From: an uncultured Oscillibacter sp.
GTDB taxonomy: Bacteria; Bacillota_A; Clostridia; Oscillospirales; Oscillospiraceae
Direction: 5' to 3'
Length of the DNA stretch: 33,097 nt
NCBI GenBank assembly: GCA_951800675.1
Contig: CATOKC010000019.1
Span: forward strand, 1-33,097
Shown: positions 1-6,612 of the stretch, one piece after another
How positions within the stretch are numbered: position 1 is the stretch's first letter
Layout of the letters: every line of letters begins with the position of its first letter
Translations under genes and position numbers: made by a program
The notes under the pieces: generated by a model
Seen by the model: only the letters and a program-made list of their open reading frames with translations
Databases searched by the model: none
Told to the model about the DNA's origin: nothing

Positions 1-3
1 ATC

Positions 4-70
4 CTTCTTTTTCTCTTTTGGACCGTGCACGGCCCGTTTTCTCTTTTTCTTCTGGAAGAAAAAGAGAAAA
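4..70. repeat. Polypyrimidine mirror repeat joined to a perfect inverted repeat
   Basis: Bases 4-20 read as an exact mirror image of 36-52 (same strand, reversed order, nearly all C and T). Bases 37-51 are also a perfect 15-bp inverted repeat with 56-70, separated by a 4-nt loop. Between the mirror arms lies the 10-bp palindrome CCGTGCACGG (23-32). The hairpin 37-70 could terminate an upstream gene that is outside the window, although no T-run follows it on the plus strand. Mirror polypyrimidine tracts can form triplex DNA; that role is inference here. Confidence 0.6.
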
Positions 71-71
71 T

Positions 72-116
72 GGGGGGCGCAATGAACCAGCCATCATCAT
101 GGCTGAAATCCCCCCC
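72..116 (+). promoter_or_regulatory. Structured leader upstream of trmFO
   Basis: A G6 run (72-77) can pair with the C-run at 110-116 and encloses a small hairpin AGCCAT/ATGGCT (89-94 with 99-104). The element ends about 30 nt before the ribosome binding site of trmFO. It could be a leader structure or the tail of an upstream terminator. No known riboswitch class is recognised, and no convincing promoter is visible between the window edge and trmFO. Confidence 0.3.
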
Positions 117-159
117 GCCCGAAGGGCAACTACAACCCCCCACCTAGGAGGTGACCCCC

Positions 160-1467
160 ATGCGGGTAACAGTAATCGGCGCCGGCCTGGCCGGCAGCGA
201 AGCCGCTTGGCAGCTTGCCAAACGAGGCGTCAGCGTGACCCTCCGCGAGATGAAGCCCGAAAAAAAGACCCCCGCCCATGAGACGGCGTACTTCGCCGAG
301 CTCTGCTGCTCCAACTCCCTGCGGAGCGACCAGCTGGAAAACGCCGTAGGCCTTCTCAAGGAGGAGCTCCGCCGCCTGGACTCCCTGATCCTCTCCTGCG
401 CCGACGCCACCCGCGTCGAGGCCGGAGGGGCTCTGGCGGTGGACCGCCACGGCTTCGCGAGGCTGGTGACGGAGCGGATCGCAGAACATCCCAACATCAC
501 CGTGGTCCCCGGGGAGGTCACCGAGCTCCCCGAGGGCGAGGTGGTGATTGCCTCCGGCCCCCTGACCTCCGACGCCCTGGCGGAACGCCTCCAGGCTTTG
601 CTGGGGGACGACTCGGCCCTCCACTTCTACGACGCGGCGGCCCCCCTGGTCTCCGCCGAGAGCATCGACATGGAAAGGGCCTGGATGGGCTCCCGCTATG
701 ACCGGGGCACAGCGGATTACGTGAACTGCCCCATGTCCGAGGAGGAGTACGAGACCTTCTGGCAGGCCCTTACCACCGCCCAGGAGGCGGAGGTCCACGG
801 CTTCGAGGATAAAAAGGTCTTTGAGGGCTGCATGCCCGTGGAGGTCATGGCCCGGCGGGGCCGGGAGACCCTTTGCTACGGGCCCTTGAAGCCCCGGGGC
901 CTGACGGACCCCAGGACGGGGAAGGAGCCCTATGCCGTGGTCCAGCTCCGGCGGGATAACCAGGAGGGCAGCGTCTATAACCTGGTGGGCTTTCAGACCC
1001 ACCTGCGCTTCCCGGAGCAGCGGCGGGTGTTCTCCATGATCCCCGCCCTCCACGATGCGGAGTTTCTCCGCTACGGGGTGATGCACCGCAATACCTTCTT
1101 GAACTCCCCCCGGCTTCTGGACCGCTATTACCGCCTCAAGGCGGAGCCCCGCGTCTCCTTCGCCGGGCAGATGACCGGAGTGGAGGGGTATGTCGAATCC
1201 GCCGCCAGCGGCTTTTTGGTGGGGGTGGAGACGGCCCGGCGGCTCCGGGGACTGCCCCCGGTGGACTTCCCCCAGGAGACCGCCATCGGGGCCCTGGGGC
1301 GGTATGTCTCCAACCAGTCCGTGGTGGCCTTCCAGCCCATGAACATCAATTTCGGTATCATGCCCCCTCTGGGCCACCGGGTCAAGGGGAAGCGGAACAA
1401 GAACGCGGAGCTCAGCCGCCGGTCCCTGGACATCATAGAGAAGCTGCGGGATACCGTGCTGGAATAA
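160..1467 (+). CDS. trmFO: TrmFO, folate/FAD-dependent tRNA m5U54 methyltransferase
   Basis: The product (435 aa) matches TrmFO, which makes 5-methyluridine at position 54 of the tRNA T-loop using methylenetetrahydrofolate and FAD. Visible marks are the N-terminal dinucleotide-binding signature VIGAGLAGSEAAW, the family stretch AELCCSNSLRS near residue 45, and the C-terminal FQPMNINFGIMPP block. The length is normal for the family. I chose the ATG at 160 over an in-frame GTG at 151 because the strong Shine-Dalgarno TAGGAGGTGA (145-154) overlaps that GTG and is correctly spaced only for the ATG. plsX follows 28 bp downstream, so the two are probably co-transcribed. Confidence 0.95.
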   Translation: MRVTVIGAGLAGSEAAWQLAKRGVSVTLREMKPEKKTPAHETAYFAELCCSNSLRSDQLENAVGLLKEELRRLDSLILSCADATRVEAGGALAVDRHGFARLVTERIAEHPNITVVPGEVTELPEGEVVIASGPLTSDALAERLQALLGDDSALHFYDAAAPLVSAESIDMERAWMGSRYDRGTADYVNCPMSEEEYETFWQALTTAQEAEVHGFEDKKVFEGCMPVEVMARRGRETLCYGPLKPRGLTDPRTGKEPYAVVQLRRDNQEGSVYNLVGFQTHLRFPEQRRVFSMIPALHDAEFLRYGVMHRNTFLNSPRLLDRYYRLKAEPRVSFAGQMTGVEGYVESAASGFLVGVETARRLRGLPPVDFPQETAIGALGRYVSNQSVVAFQPMNINFGIMPPLGHRVKGKRNKNAELSRRSLDIIEKLRDTVLE

Positions 1468-1495
1468 ACAGAAACGACACAGGGGAGGGTCAAGC

Positions 1496-2542
1496 ATGAA
1501 AATCATCGTGGACGCTATGGGAGGAGACAACGCCCCGCTGGCCGTGGTCCAGGGGGCCCTGGAGGCCCATAGGGCCTATGGCACGGATGTGATCTTGGTG
1601 GGCCGGATGGCGGACATCCTGAAGGCCGTGGAGCAGTGTGGGGAAAAGAACCTTCCCTCCGGCGTGGAGCTTCGGGACGCCACGGAAGTGGTGGAAATCG
1701 CGGACGATCCCGCCACCGCTTTTAAAAAGAAAAAGGACTCCTCCCTGACGGTGGGCCTGAACCTGCTGAAAAACGGGGAAGGGGACGCCTTCGTCTCCGC
1801 CGGGTCCACAGGAGCCCTGCTGGCAGGGGCCACGCTGGTGGTCAAGCGTATCCGGGGCGTCCGCCGGGCAGCCATGGGGCCCGTTCTGCCCACGGCGGAG
1901 GGGCGCATGCTCCTGTGCGACTGCGGGGCCAACGCCGAATGCACGCCGGAATACCTGCTCCAGTTCGCCTACCTGGGGAATTACTACGCCAAGCGGGTCC
2001 TGGGGGTGGAGCGGCCCCGGGTGGCCCTGCTGAACATCGGCGCGGAGTCGGAGAAGGGGGACGGCCTCCGTCAGGAGACCCACGCCCTGTTGAGCGAGGC
2101 GGCGAAGGCCGGACGGCTCCACTTTGTGGGGAATCTGGAGGCCAGCGACGCCATGCTGGGGGGGGCGGACGTGCTGGTGGCCGACGGCTTCACCGGGAAC
2201 GTTATGCTGAAATCCCTGGAGGGCACCGCCAAGTTCCTTTTGAAGGAATTGAAGAAGGTGTTCCTCTCCAGCACGAGGACGAAGATCGCCGCGGGGCTGG
2301 TGAAGGGGGACCTGGCGGAGATGAAAAAGCTGCTGGACCCCAGCGAGGTGGGGGGGACCCCCTTCCTGGGCATCTCCAAGCCCGTCATCAAGGCCCACGG
2401 CTCTTCCGATGCCAGGGCCATCCGCAACGCCATCCTCCGGGCGGAGGAATACGCCGCCAGCGGCTTCATCACCGACGTGCAGGAGAACATTGAATTGATG
2501 AAAGTCGAGACGAACAGGCAAAATTTGCCGGATGCCCCTTGA
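1496..2542 (+). CDS. plsX: PlsX, acyl-ACP:phosphate acyltransferase
   Basis: This 348-aa protein is PlsX, a peripheral membrane enzyme that converts acyl-ACP and phosphate to acyl-phosphate, the first step of phosphatidic acid synthesis in most Firmicutes. The diagnostic N-terminus MKIIVDAMGGDNAP is present, and the NIGAESEKGD and ADGFTGNVMLKSLEG blocks are typical of the family. AGGGGAGGG precedes the ATG at a suitable distance. The gene for its substrate carrier, acpP, follows directly, the usual plsX-acpP-rnc order of Firmicutes. No FapR-type regulator gene is next to it. Confidence 0.96.
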   Translation: MKIIVDAMGGDNAPLAVVQGALEAHRAYGTDVILVGRMADILKAVEQCGEKNLPSGVELRDATEVVEIADDPATAFKKKKDSSLTVGLNLLKNGEGDAFVSAGSTGALLAGATLVVKRIRGVRRAAMGPVLPTAEGRMLLCDCGANAECTPEYLLQFAYLGNYYAKRVLGVERPRVALLNIGAESEKGDGLRQETHALLSEAAKAGRLHFVGNLEASDAMLGGADVLVADGFTGNVMLKSLEGTAKFLLKELKKVFLSSTRTKIAAGLVKGDLAEMKKLLDPSEVGGTPFLGISKPVIKAHGSSDARAIRNAILRAEEYAASGFITDVQENIELMKVETNRQNLPDAP

Positions 2543-2568
2543 CAGAGCGGCGGCGGTTGCCGTATGAT

Positions 2569-2603
2569 AGGCTTCATGAAAAGCCTGTCGTCTCAAGAGA
2601 GAC
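2569..2603 (+). promoter_or_regulatory. Two small hairpins between plsX and acpP
   Basis: AGGCTT (2569-2574) pairs with AAGCCT (2581-2586), and GTCTC (2590-2594) pairs with GAGAC (2599-2603). They lie just before the acpP ribosome binding site AAGGAG. They have no T-run, so they are more likely to affect processing or translation of the highly expressed acpP message than to terminate. This role is inference. Confidence 0.35.
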
Positions 2604-2628
2604 AAGTCTATGAAGGAGTGAAACGGCA

Positions 2629-2877
2629 ATGTCAAACGAAGAAATTTTAAAGGTCCTGCGAGAGCTGGTGGCGGAGCAGTTCGCCAAGGAGCCGGAGGAT
2701 ATTACCATGGACACCGCCTTTGAGGGAGACTTGGGGGCAGACTCTGTGGACCTGGTGGAGCTGGTCATGGCCATGGAAGAGGAGTTCGAGGTCGGTGAGA
2801 TTGAGGAGGAGGAGCTTTCCTCCCTCAAGACCGTGGGCGACGCGGTGAACTACCTGGCCAATAAGCTGAATAAGTAA
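2629..2877 (+). CDS. acpP: Acyl carrier protein
   Basis: The product is an 82-aa, strongly acidic four-helix acyl carrier protein that carries fatty acyl intermediates on a phosphopantetheine arm. The attachment site is Ser39 in GADSVDLVELVM; most ACPs have Asp-Ser-Leu where this has Asp-Ser-Val. The length and the helix II recognition surface (DLVELVMAMEEEFEV) are standard. AAGGAG lies about 10 nt upstream of the ATG. Its position between plsX and rnc is the standard arrangement. Confidence 0.96.
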   Translation: MSNEEILKVLRELVAEQFAKEPEDITMDTAFEGDLGADSVDLVELVMAMEEEFEVGEIEEEELSSLKTVGDAVNYLANKLNK

Positions 2878-2932
2878 GCGCCTGCCTCTGACAGGCGCGG
2901 AGGAAGTCCGCCCCGTGAGTCTCCACGGGGCG
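2878..2932 (+). promoter_or_regulatory. Tandem hairpins in the acpP-rnc gap
   Basis: GCGCCTG/CAGGCGC (2878-2884 with 2892-2898) is followed by CGCCCCGTG/CACGGGGCG (2909-2917 with 2924-2932, loop of 6). The second is followed only by TCCTTTC, a weak pyrimidine run. This looks like an attenuator or a processing site that would let acpP be expressed far more than rnc. Known RNase III autoregulation makes cleavage here plausible, but that is inference. Confidence 0.45.
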
Positions 2933-2952
2933 TCCTTTCGGAGAGGACCGCT

Positions 2953-3633
2953 ATGGAGGAACTGGAGAAAAAACTGAATTACACCTTTCAGAACCACGCG
3001 CTGCTGGAGGAGGCTCTGTGCCACAGCTCCTATGCCAACGAGCACCGGGCGGAGCGCCTGTCCAGCAACGAGCGCCTGGAGTTTCTGGGGGATTCGGTGC
3101 TGGGCTTCGTGACGGCGGAGTTCCTTTTCGCTCAGCACCCGGACCTGCCGGAGGGGGATTTGACCCGCATCCGGGCGGCCCTGGTCTGTGAGCAGAGCCT
3201 TTACGAGGTAGCCCGGAAGCTGAATCTGGGGGCTTATCTGCGCCTGGGCCGGGGGGAGGAGTCCGGCGGCGGCCGAACCCGGACCTCCATTTTGGCGGAC
3301 GCCACGGAGGCGGTCTTCGCCGCGGTCTATCTGGACGGGGGCATCGCCGCCGCCTCGGCGCTGATTCACCGGGTACTGCTGGACGCGGAGCGGGAAGAGG
3401 TGGTGGAGGAGCGCCGCCGGGACTACAAGACGGCCCTCCAGGAGCTGGTCCAGCGCCAGGCGGATCAGGTGCTGACCTACCGCATGGTGGGGGAGCGTGG
3501 CCCGGACCACGCCAAGATTTTCGCGGCGGAGGTGCTGCTGAACGGCACATCCATCGGCTCCGGCTCCGGCCACAGCAAGAAGGAGGCGGAGCAGGCTGCC
3601 GCCCGCAGCGCTTTAGAGCGCTTGTCTGAATAG
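2953..3633 (+). CDS. rnc: Ribonuclease III
   Basis: The product (226 aa) is RNase III, the double-strand-specific endonuclease of rRNA and mRNA processing. The signature NERLEFLGDSVLG lies at about residues 38-50 and carries the acidic metal ligands. A second acidic site (ADATEAVFAAVYLDGG) follows near residue 115. The C-terminal dsRNA-binding domain runs from about residue 155 to 224 and ends with the conserved SKKEAEQAAARSAL helix. GAGAGG precedes the ATG. In many Firmicutes smc and ftsY follow rnc; here the unit ends and a convergent gpr follows. Confidence 0.96.
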   Translation: MEELEKKLNYTFQNHALLEEALCHSSYANEHRAERLSSNERLEFLGDSVLGFVTAEFLFAQHPDLPEGDLTRIRAALVCEQSLYEVARKLNLGAYLRLGRGEESGGGRTRTSILADATEAVFAAVYLDGGIAAASALIHRVLLDAEREEVVEERRRDYKTALQELVQRQADQVLTYRMVGERGPDHAKIFAAEVLLNGTSIGSGSGHSKKEAEQAAARSALERLSE

Positions 3634-3670
3634 AAAATCCCCGGCGGAGCGTATCCGCTGGGGATTTTTT
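3634..3670. terminator. Bidirectional intrinsic terminator between rnc and gpr
   Basis: AATCCCC-GGCGGA pairs with TCCGCT-GGGGATT around the loop GCGTA and is followed by T6 on the plus strand. On the minus strand the same stem is preceded by A-rich and followed by T-rich sequence, so it also serves the convergent gpr gene. Confidence 0.85.
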
Positions 3671-3698
3671 GCGCTAAAATATACGGAGCGTCGCGGAA

Positions 3699-4595
3699 TT
3701 AAGCCAACAGGGCGTTGATCTCCTCGATCTCCAGGTCCTGCAAGGCCCAGTTCACGCCATAGCCCACCACCTTGCTCAGCTCCCGGACCTGCTGGTCTAC
3801 GTCTCGGGTGGTCACGGTCAGGGGGGCTTTTCCGTGGCGAAGGCGGGTTTCGTCCAGCTCCGGGATGCCCGCCTCCTCCAGCAGGTCCGCTGCCAGGGTA
3901 GCGGCGTCCACCACCGTGGGCACGCCGATGGCGAACACCGGAACCCCCAGGGTTTCTTTGTTCAGCGCCGCCCGGTGATTCCCCACGCCGGAGCCGGGGA
4001 CAATCCCCGTGTCGGACAGCTGCACCGTGGTGCACATCCGGCCCACCCGCCGGGCGGCCAGGGCGTCGATGACAATGACCAGGGAGGGCTTCACCTGCGC
4101 CACCAGACCCCGGACGGCCTCGGCGGACTCCACGCCGGTGGTGCCCAGCACTCCCGCCCGGAACACCGCCACAGGACGGAACCCGGCGAAGTGCTTGGGC
4201 ATGGCGGCGATGAGGTGCCGGGTGACCAGCACGTTGTCCACCGCCAGGGGGCCCACGGCGTCCGGGGTCATGGCGGCGTTTCCCAGGCCCACCACCAAGA
4301 CGGGGCCCTCCTCCGGGAGCATTGCCTTTAATTGGGACCCAACCGCCCGGACGGCCCGCTCGAAAAAGTCCGCCTTTCGCTGCCAGAAGCTGGTAAGGTC
4401 AATGGTGAGATAGCTCCCTTGGGGCTTCCCCAGGGCTTCCTCTCCCCGGTGGTCCAGGATGTCCACCCGGGTTACCGGATAGCCCTCCTCCCGGGATTTT
4501 GCCGCCTTGACGCCGGAGAGCCGGGTAGTTTTCTCCGCGGATTCCTGCCAGAGTTCCCGGGCCTCCAGGGCCAGGTCAGTGCGCTTTGCGAACAT
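3699..4595 (-). CDS. gpr: GPR spore germination protease
   Basis: This 298-aa protein is GPR, the protease made in the forespore as an inactive zymogen. It degrades small acid-soluble spore proteins when spores germinate. The N-terminal RTDLALEA stretch resembles the family's autoprocessing region, and VVGLGNAAMTPDAVGPLAVDNVLVT-type sequence (split here around residue 105) is a hallmark. I start at the ATG at 4595 because GGGAGG lies 7 nt upstream; a longer TTG start would read through that ribosome binding site. A clear forespore (sigma-G) promoter could not be assigned. The gene is the best evidence that the organism forms spores. Confidence 0.94.
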   Translation of the reverse strand: MFAKRTDLALEARELWQESAEKTTRLSGVKAAKSREEGYPVTRVDILDHRGEEALGKPQGSYLTIDLTSFWQRKADFFERAVRAVGSQLKAMLPEEGPVLVVGLGNAAMTPDAVGPLAVDNVLVTRHLIAAMPKHFAGFRPVAVFRAGVLGTTGVESAEAVRGLVAQVKPSLVIVIDALAARRVGRMCTTVQLSDTGIVPGSGVGNHRAALNKETLGVPVFAIGVPTVVDAATLAADLLEEAGIPELDETRLRHGKAPLTVTTRDVDQQVRELSKVVGYGVNWALQDLEIEEINALLA

Positions 4596-4658
4596 AGAGC
4601 CGCCTCCCAAACCGAAAATTTCTTGGGTTAGGGTTTGCGGAGGACGGCGAATTATGCG

Positions 4659-4689
4659 ACAAGCGCCTTGAAAAATTCAAGGCGCTTGT
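4659..4689 (-). terminator. 14-bp perfect hairpin spanning the stop codon of the SLOG gene
   Basis: ACAAGCGCCTTGAA (4659-4672) pairs perfectly with 4676-4689 around a 3-nt loop. The TGA stop of the minus-strand SLOG gene (4677-4679) lies inside the stem next to the loop. No T-run follows on either strand, so it is an atypical terminator. It separates that gene from gpr. Confidence 0.55.
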
Positions 4690-5192
4690 GTGACCAGGGG
4701 CAGGTCTACAATCGAAAGCCCCCGGCTCATGGCGTACTGCATGGTGTATTGGGTACCGCCGGGGGTGCCGTCGAAGGCGGCGATGAGCAGTGAGGCGTGG
4801 TCCACCATGTATCGATCCCGCCGCTGCATGCAGTAAGGAGTGTACTTGGCGGAAACCAGCGTTTCGAAGTCGCAGGATTTCACCAGCGTTTCGTACCGCT
4901 CCCGTTGATCGAGGGCCCAGGCGCCCGCCTGGGTGGGGCAGGGGATGGCGGCTTCCACGGTGACGTCCGGGTGGTGCTGCCGAAGGGACAGGACCGTCTC
5001 GCAGAAATAGAGATCACAGCCCAGAGCCATGCCGCAGAGAAAATGCCGGTAGCCCTCCTCATAGGCGGCCTCCGCCGCGTGGGCGATGCGCTGTTTCAGG
5101 GAGAGACAGCGGGGGTCCCTTTCGTTGTACCGCCAGGGCAGCTTTTCCGGACGGTGGCCGGTGAAGCAGCAGCTGATTTGTCTGGACCGCAT
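4677..5192 (-). CDS. SLOG-superfamily protein, DUF1273/YpsA-like
   Basis: The 171-aa product has the DUF1273/YpsA-type N-terminus CCFTGHRPEKLPW and a Rossmann-like core. FLCGMALGCDLYFCETVL lies at about residues 51-68, and the glycine-rich nucleotide-contact loop DGTPGGTQYTMQYA near residue 142. SLOG proteins bind nucleotides or sugar nucleotides and are related to DprA; the biochemical role of this branch is unsettled. The start at 5192 is fixed by AAAGGAGG 6 nt upstream; a longer frame would begin inside the promoter. The promoter contains a LexA-type box, so DNA-damage control is likely. It is divergent from the Nudix gene. Confidence 0.8.
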   Translation of the reverse strand: MRSRQISCCFTGHRPEKLPWRYNERDPRCLSLKQRIAHAAEAAYEEGYRHFLCGMALGCDLYFCETVLSLRQHHPDVTVEAAIPCPTQAGAWALDQRERYETLVKSCDFETLVSAKYTPYCMQRRDRYMVDHASLLIAAFDGTPGGTQYTMQYAMSRGLSIVDLPLVTQAP

Positions 5193-5225
5193 GGGGGACC
5201 TCCTTTCCGGCAATGTGATGGAATC

Positions 5226-5254
5226 ATTATAGAACATCCGTTCTGAAATGTAAA
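5226..5254 (-). promoter_or_regulatory. Sigma-A promoter of the SLOG gene
   Basis: On the minus strand TTTACA (5254-5249) is followed after exactly 17 nt by TATAAT (5231-5226). The start codon is about 35 nt downstream. A GAAC-N4-GTTC box fills most of the spacer. Confidence 0.8.
5231..5244. promoter_or_regulatory. LexA/SOS-type operator
   Basis: AGAACATCCGTTCT contains GAAC-N4-GTTC, the core of the Bacillus/Clostridium LexA (DinR) box. It lies between the -35 and -10 elements of the SLOG promoter, where bound repressor would block RNA polymerase. It is also about 40 bp upstream of the TATAAT of the divergent Nudix gene. Binding is inference from the consensus. Confidence 0.65.
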
Positions 5255-5257
5255 GTC

Positions 5258-5286
5258 TTTTCTTTTCCAGCCGGGAGGGGTATAAT
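5258..5286 (+). promoter_or_regulatory. Probable promoter of the Nudix gene
   Basis: A perfect TATAAT lies at 5281-5286. The -35 region 17 nt upstream (TTTTCT) is weak. The mRNA would begin about 35 nt before the start codon. Confidence 0.5.
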
Positions 5287-5329
5287 GGAGGACAAGCGGT
5301 GTTCCGCCACAGGAAGGAGAGGATGGCAT

Positions 5330-5794
5330 ATGCTCTGTTCCACCTTGTGCTATCTGGAGCGGGGAGACGAATACCTGATGCTCCACCGGGTGAAAAAGGC
5401 CCATGACGTGAACCAGGGGAAATGGATCGGCGTGGGAGGCAAGTTTCAGGACGGGGAGAGCCCGGAGGACTGTGCGCTCCGGGAGTGCTTTGAGGAGACG
5501 GGGCTGACTTTGACGGAGTACCGCTACCGGGGACTGGTGACCTTCGTTTCCGATCAAGCCCCTACGGAGTACATGCACCTCTTCACCGCCTCCGCTTGGA
5601 CCGGGACGCCCCATCCCTGTGACGAGGGGGAGCTTCAATGGATCAAGAAGGCGGACCTCCTGTCTTTGCCCCTGTGGGAGGGGGACAGGATATTCCTCCG
5701 CCTCCTGGAGGAGGACGCGCCCTTCTTCTCTTTGAAGCTCCGTTACCAGGGGGACAAGCTGACGGCGGCGGTGCTGAACGGGAAGGCCCTTTGA
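5330..5794 (+). CDS. Nudix hydrolase, MutT/8-oxo-dGTPase-like
   Basis: The 154-aa protein has a complete Nudix box GX5EX7REUXEEXGU, from Gly42 (GKFQDGE) through RECFEETGL. It therefore hydrolyses a nucleoside diphosphate-linked substrate with Mg2+. The early motif YLMLHRVKKAHDVNQGKWIGVGGK resembles the 8-oxo-dGTP diphosphatase branch, so nucleotide-pool cleaning is likely; the exact substrate is not determined. I start at 5330 because AGGAAGGAGAGG (5311-5322) is well placed for that ATG; an upstream in-frame ATG at 5285 has no ribosome binding site. Divergence from a gene with a LexA-type box fits a damage-response setting. Confidence 0.85.
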   Translation: MLCSTLCYLERGDEYLMLHRVKKAHDVNQGKWIGVGGKFQDGESPEDCALRECFEETGLTLTEYRYRGLVTFVSDQAPTEYMHLFTASAWTGTPHPCDEGELQWIKKADLLSLPLWEGDRIFLRLLEEDAPFFSLKLRYQGDKLTAAVLNGKAL

Positions 5795-5799
5795 GGAAA

Positions 5800-5822
5800 A
5801 AGCCGCCTGGTTGAGGCGGCTT
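5800..5822 (-). terminator. Terminator between the convergent Nudix and acetyltransferase genes
   Basis: AAGCCGCC (5800-5807) pairs with GGCGGCTT (5815-5822) around a 7-nt loop. On the minus strand the stem is followed by a T5 run, so it is a standard intrinsic terminator for the acetyltransferase gene. It may also stop the Nudix transcript. Confidence 0.75.
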
Positions 5823-5830
5823 GGAGACGC

Positions 5831-6436
5831 TCAGGTTTCCCGGTGCTCCCGGAGGGCGGCCTCCCACTTCTCCCGGTCCGCCTCCGTCAGAGGGCGGATC
5901 ACCCGGCAGGGATTTCCCCCGGCCACCACCCGGGGCGGGATGTCCCGATTGACCACAGACCCGGCGGCGATGACAGAGCCCTCTGCGATGGTAACGCCGG
6001 GGAGAATCACCATGTTGCCTCCAATCCACACGTTGTCCTCAATGGTGACGGGGCGGCCATACTCCAGGTCCGTGTTCCGCACCTCCGGGACCATGGGGTG
6101 GTTCACCGTATAGATGCAGACCCGGGGAGCGATGTAGACCCGGCTGCCGATGGTGATGGGAGCGATGTCCAGGAAGACGCAGTCGTAGTTGGCGAAGAAA
6201 TAGTCCCCCACGGAAATCTGGGTGCCGTAGTCACAGCGAAAGCTGGATTCCACCCAGGCGTCCTTCCCGGCGTAGCCGAAGAGCTCCCGGATGGTGCTGT
6301 CCCGGCCCTGGAAATCGTCCGGGGCTAGGGTGTTCAGCCGGTGGCAGAGCCGCTTGGCCCGCATCCGGGCCTCCGTCAGCTCCGGGTCCGGGGGATAGTA
6401 GAGCTTGCCCGCCAGGCGCTTTTCCTGTTCCGTCAT
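5831..6436 (-). CDS. Maltose/galactoside-type O-acetyltransferase
   Basis: The 201-aa product belongs to the left-handed beta-helix (hexapeptide repeat) acetyltransferases, which move acetyl from acetyl-CoA to sugar hydroxyls. The N-terminal maltose acetyltransferase domain (about residues 5-60, MTEQEKRLAGKLYYPPDPEL) is followed by hexapeptide repeats. The catalytic His lies in YTVNHPM near residue 115. The WIGGNMVILPGVTIAEGSVIAAGSVV stretch is typical, as is the CoA-contacting tail GGNPCRVIR. CAGGAGGG precedes the ATG at 6436; an upstream extension would cross the promoter. The in vivo acceptor sugar is unknown. Confidence 0.9.
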   Translation of the reverse strand: MTEQEKRLAGKLYYPPDPELTEARMRAKRLCHRLNTLAPDDFQGRDSTIRELFGYAGKDAWVESSFRCDYGTQISVGDYFFANYDCVFLDIAPITIGSRVYIAPRVCIYTVNHPMVPEVRNTDLEYGRPVTIEDNVWIGGNMVILPGVTIAEGSVIAAGSVVNRDIPPRVVAGGNPCRVIRPLTEADREKWEAALREHRET

Positions 6437-6466
6437 GGGAATCCCTCCTGTTAAATCGTTTGACTC

Positions 6467-6495
6467 ATCATAGCAGAATGGCAAGGCCCGGTCAA
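6467..6495 (-). promoter_or_regulatory. Promoter of the acetyltransferase gene
   Basis: On the minus strand TTGACC (6495-6490), a 17-nt spacer and TATGAT (6472-6467) form a good sigma-A promoter about 30 nt before the start codon. Confidence 0.8.
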
Positions 6496-6547
6496 GAAAA
6501 GCCTTGCAATTTTCGGGGAATTTGGTATATAGTAGGAGAAAGCGCCG

Positions 6548-6577
6548 AAAAAGGCGGAGCCGAAGCTCCACCCTTTT
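6548..6577 (-). terminator. Terminator of the NSS transporter gene
   Basis: On the minus strand AAAAGGGTGGAGC pairs with GCTCCGCCTTTT around a TTCG-type tetraloop, with a few G-T pairs, and the message ends in T5. It follows the transporter stop codon by about 35 nt. Confidence 0.85.
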
Positions 6578-6612
6578 CAAGGCTAAGACGTCTCTCTTTG
6601 GGAAAACTGGAC

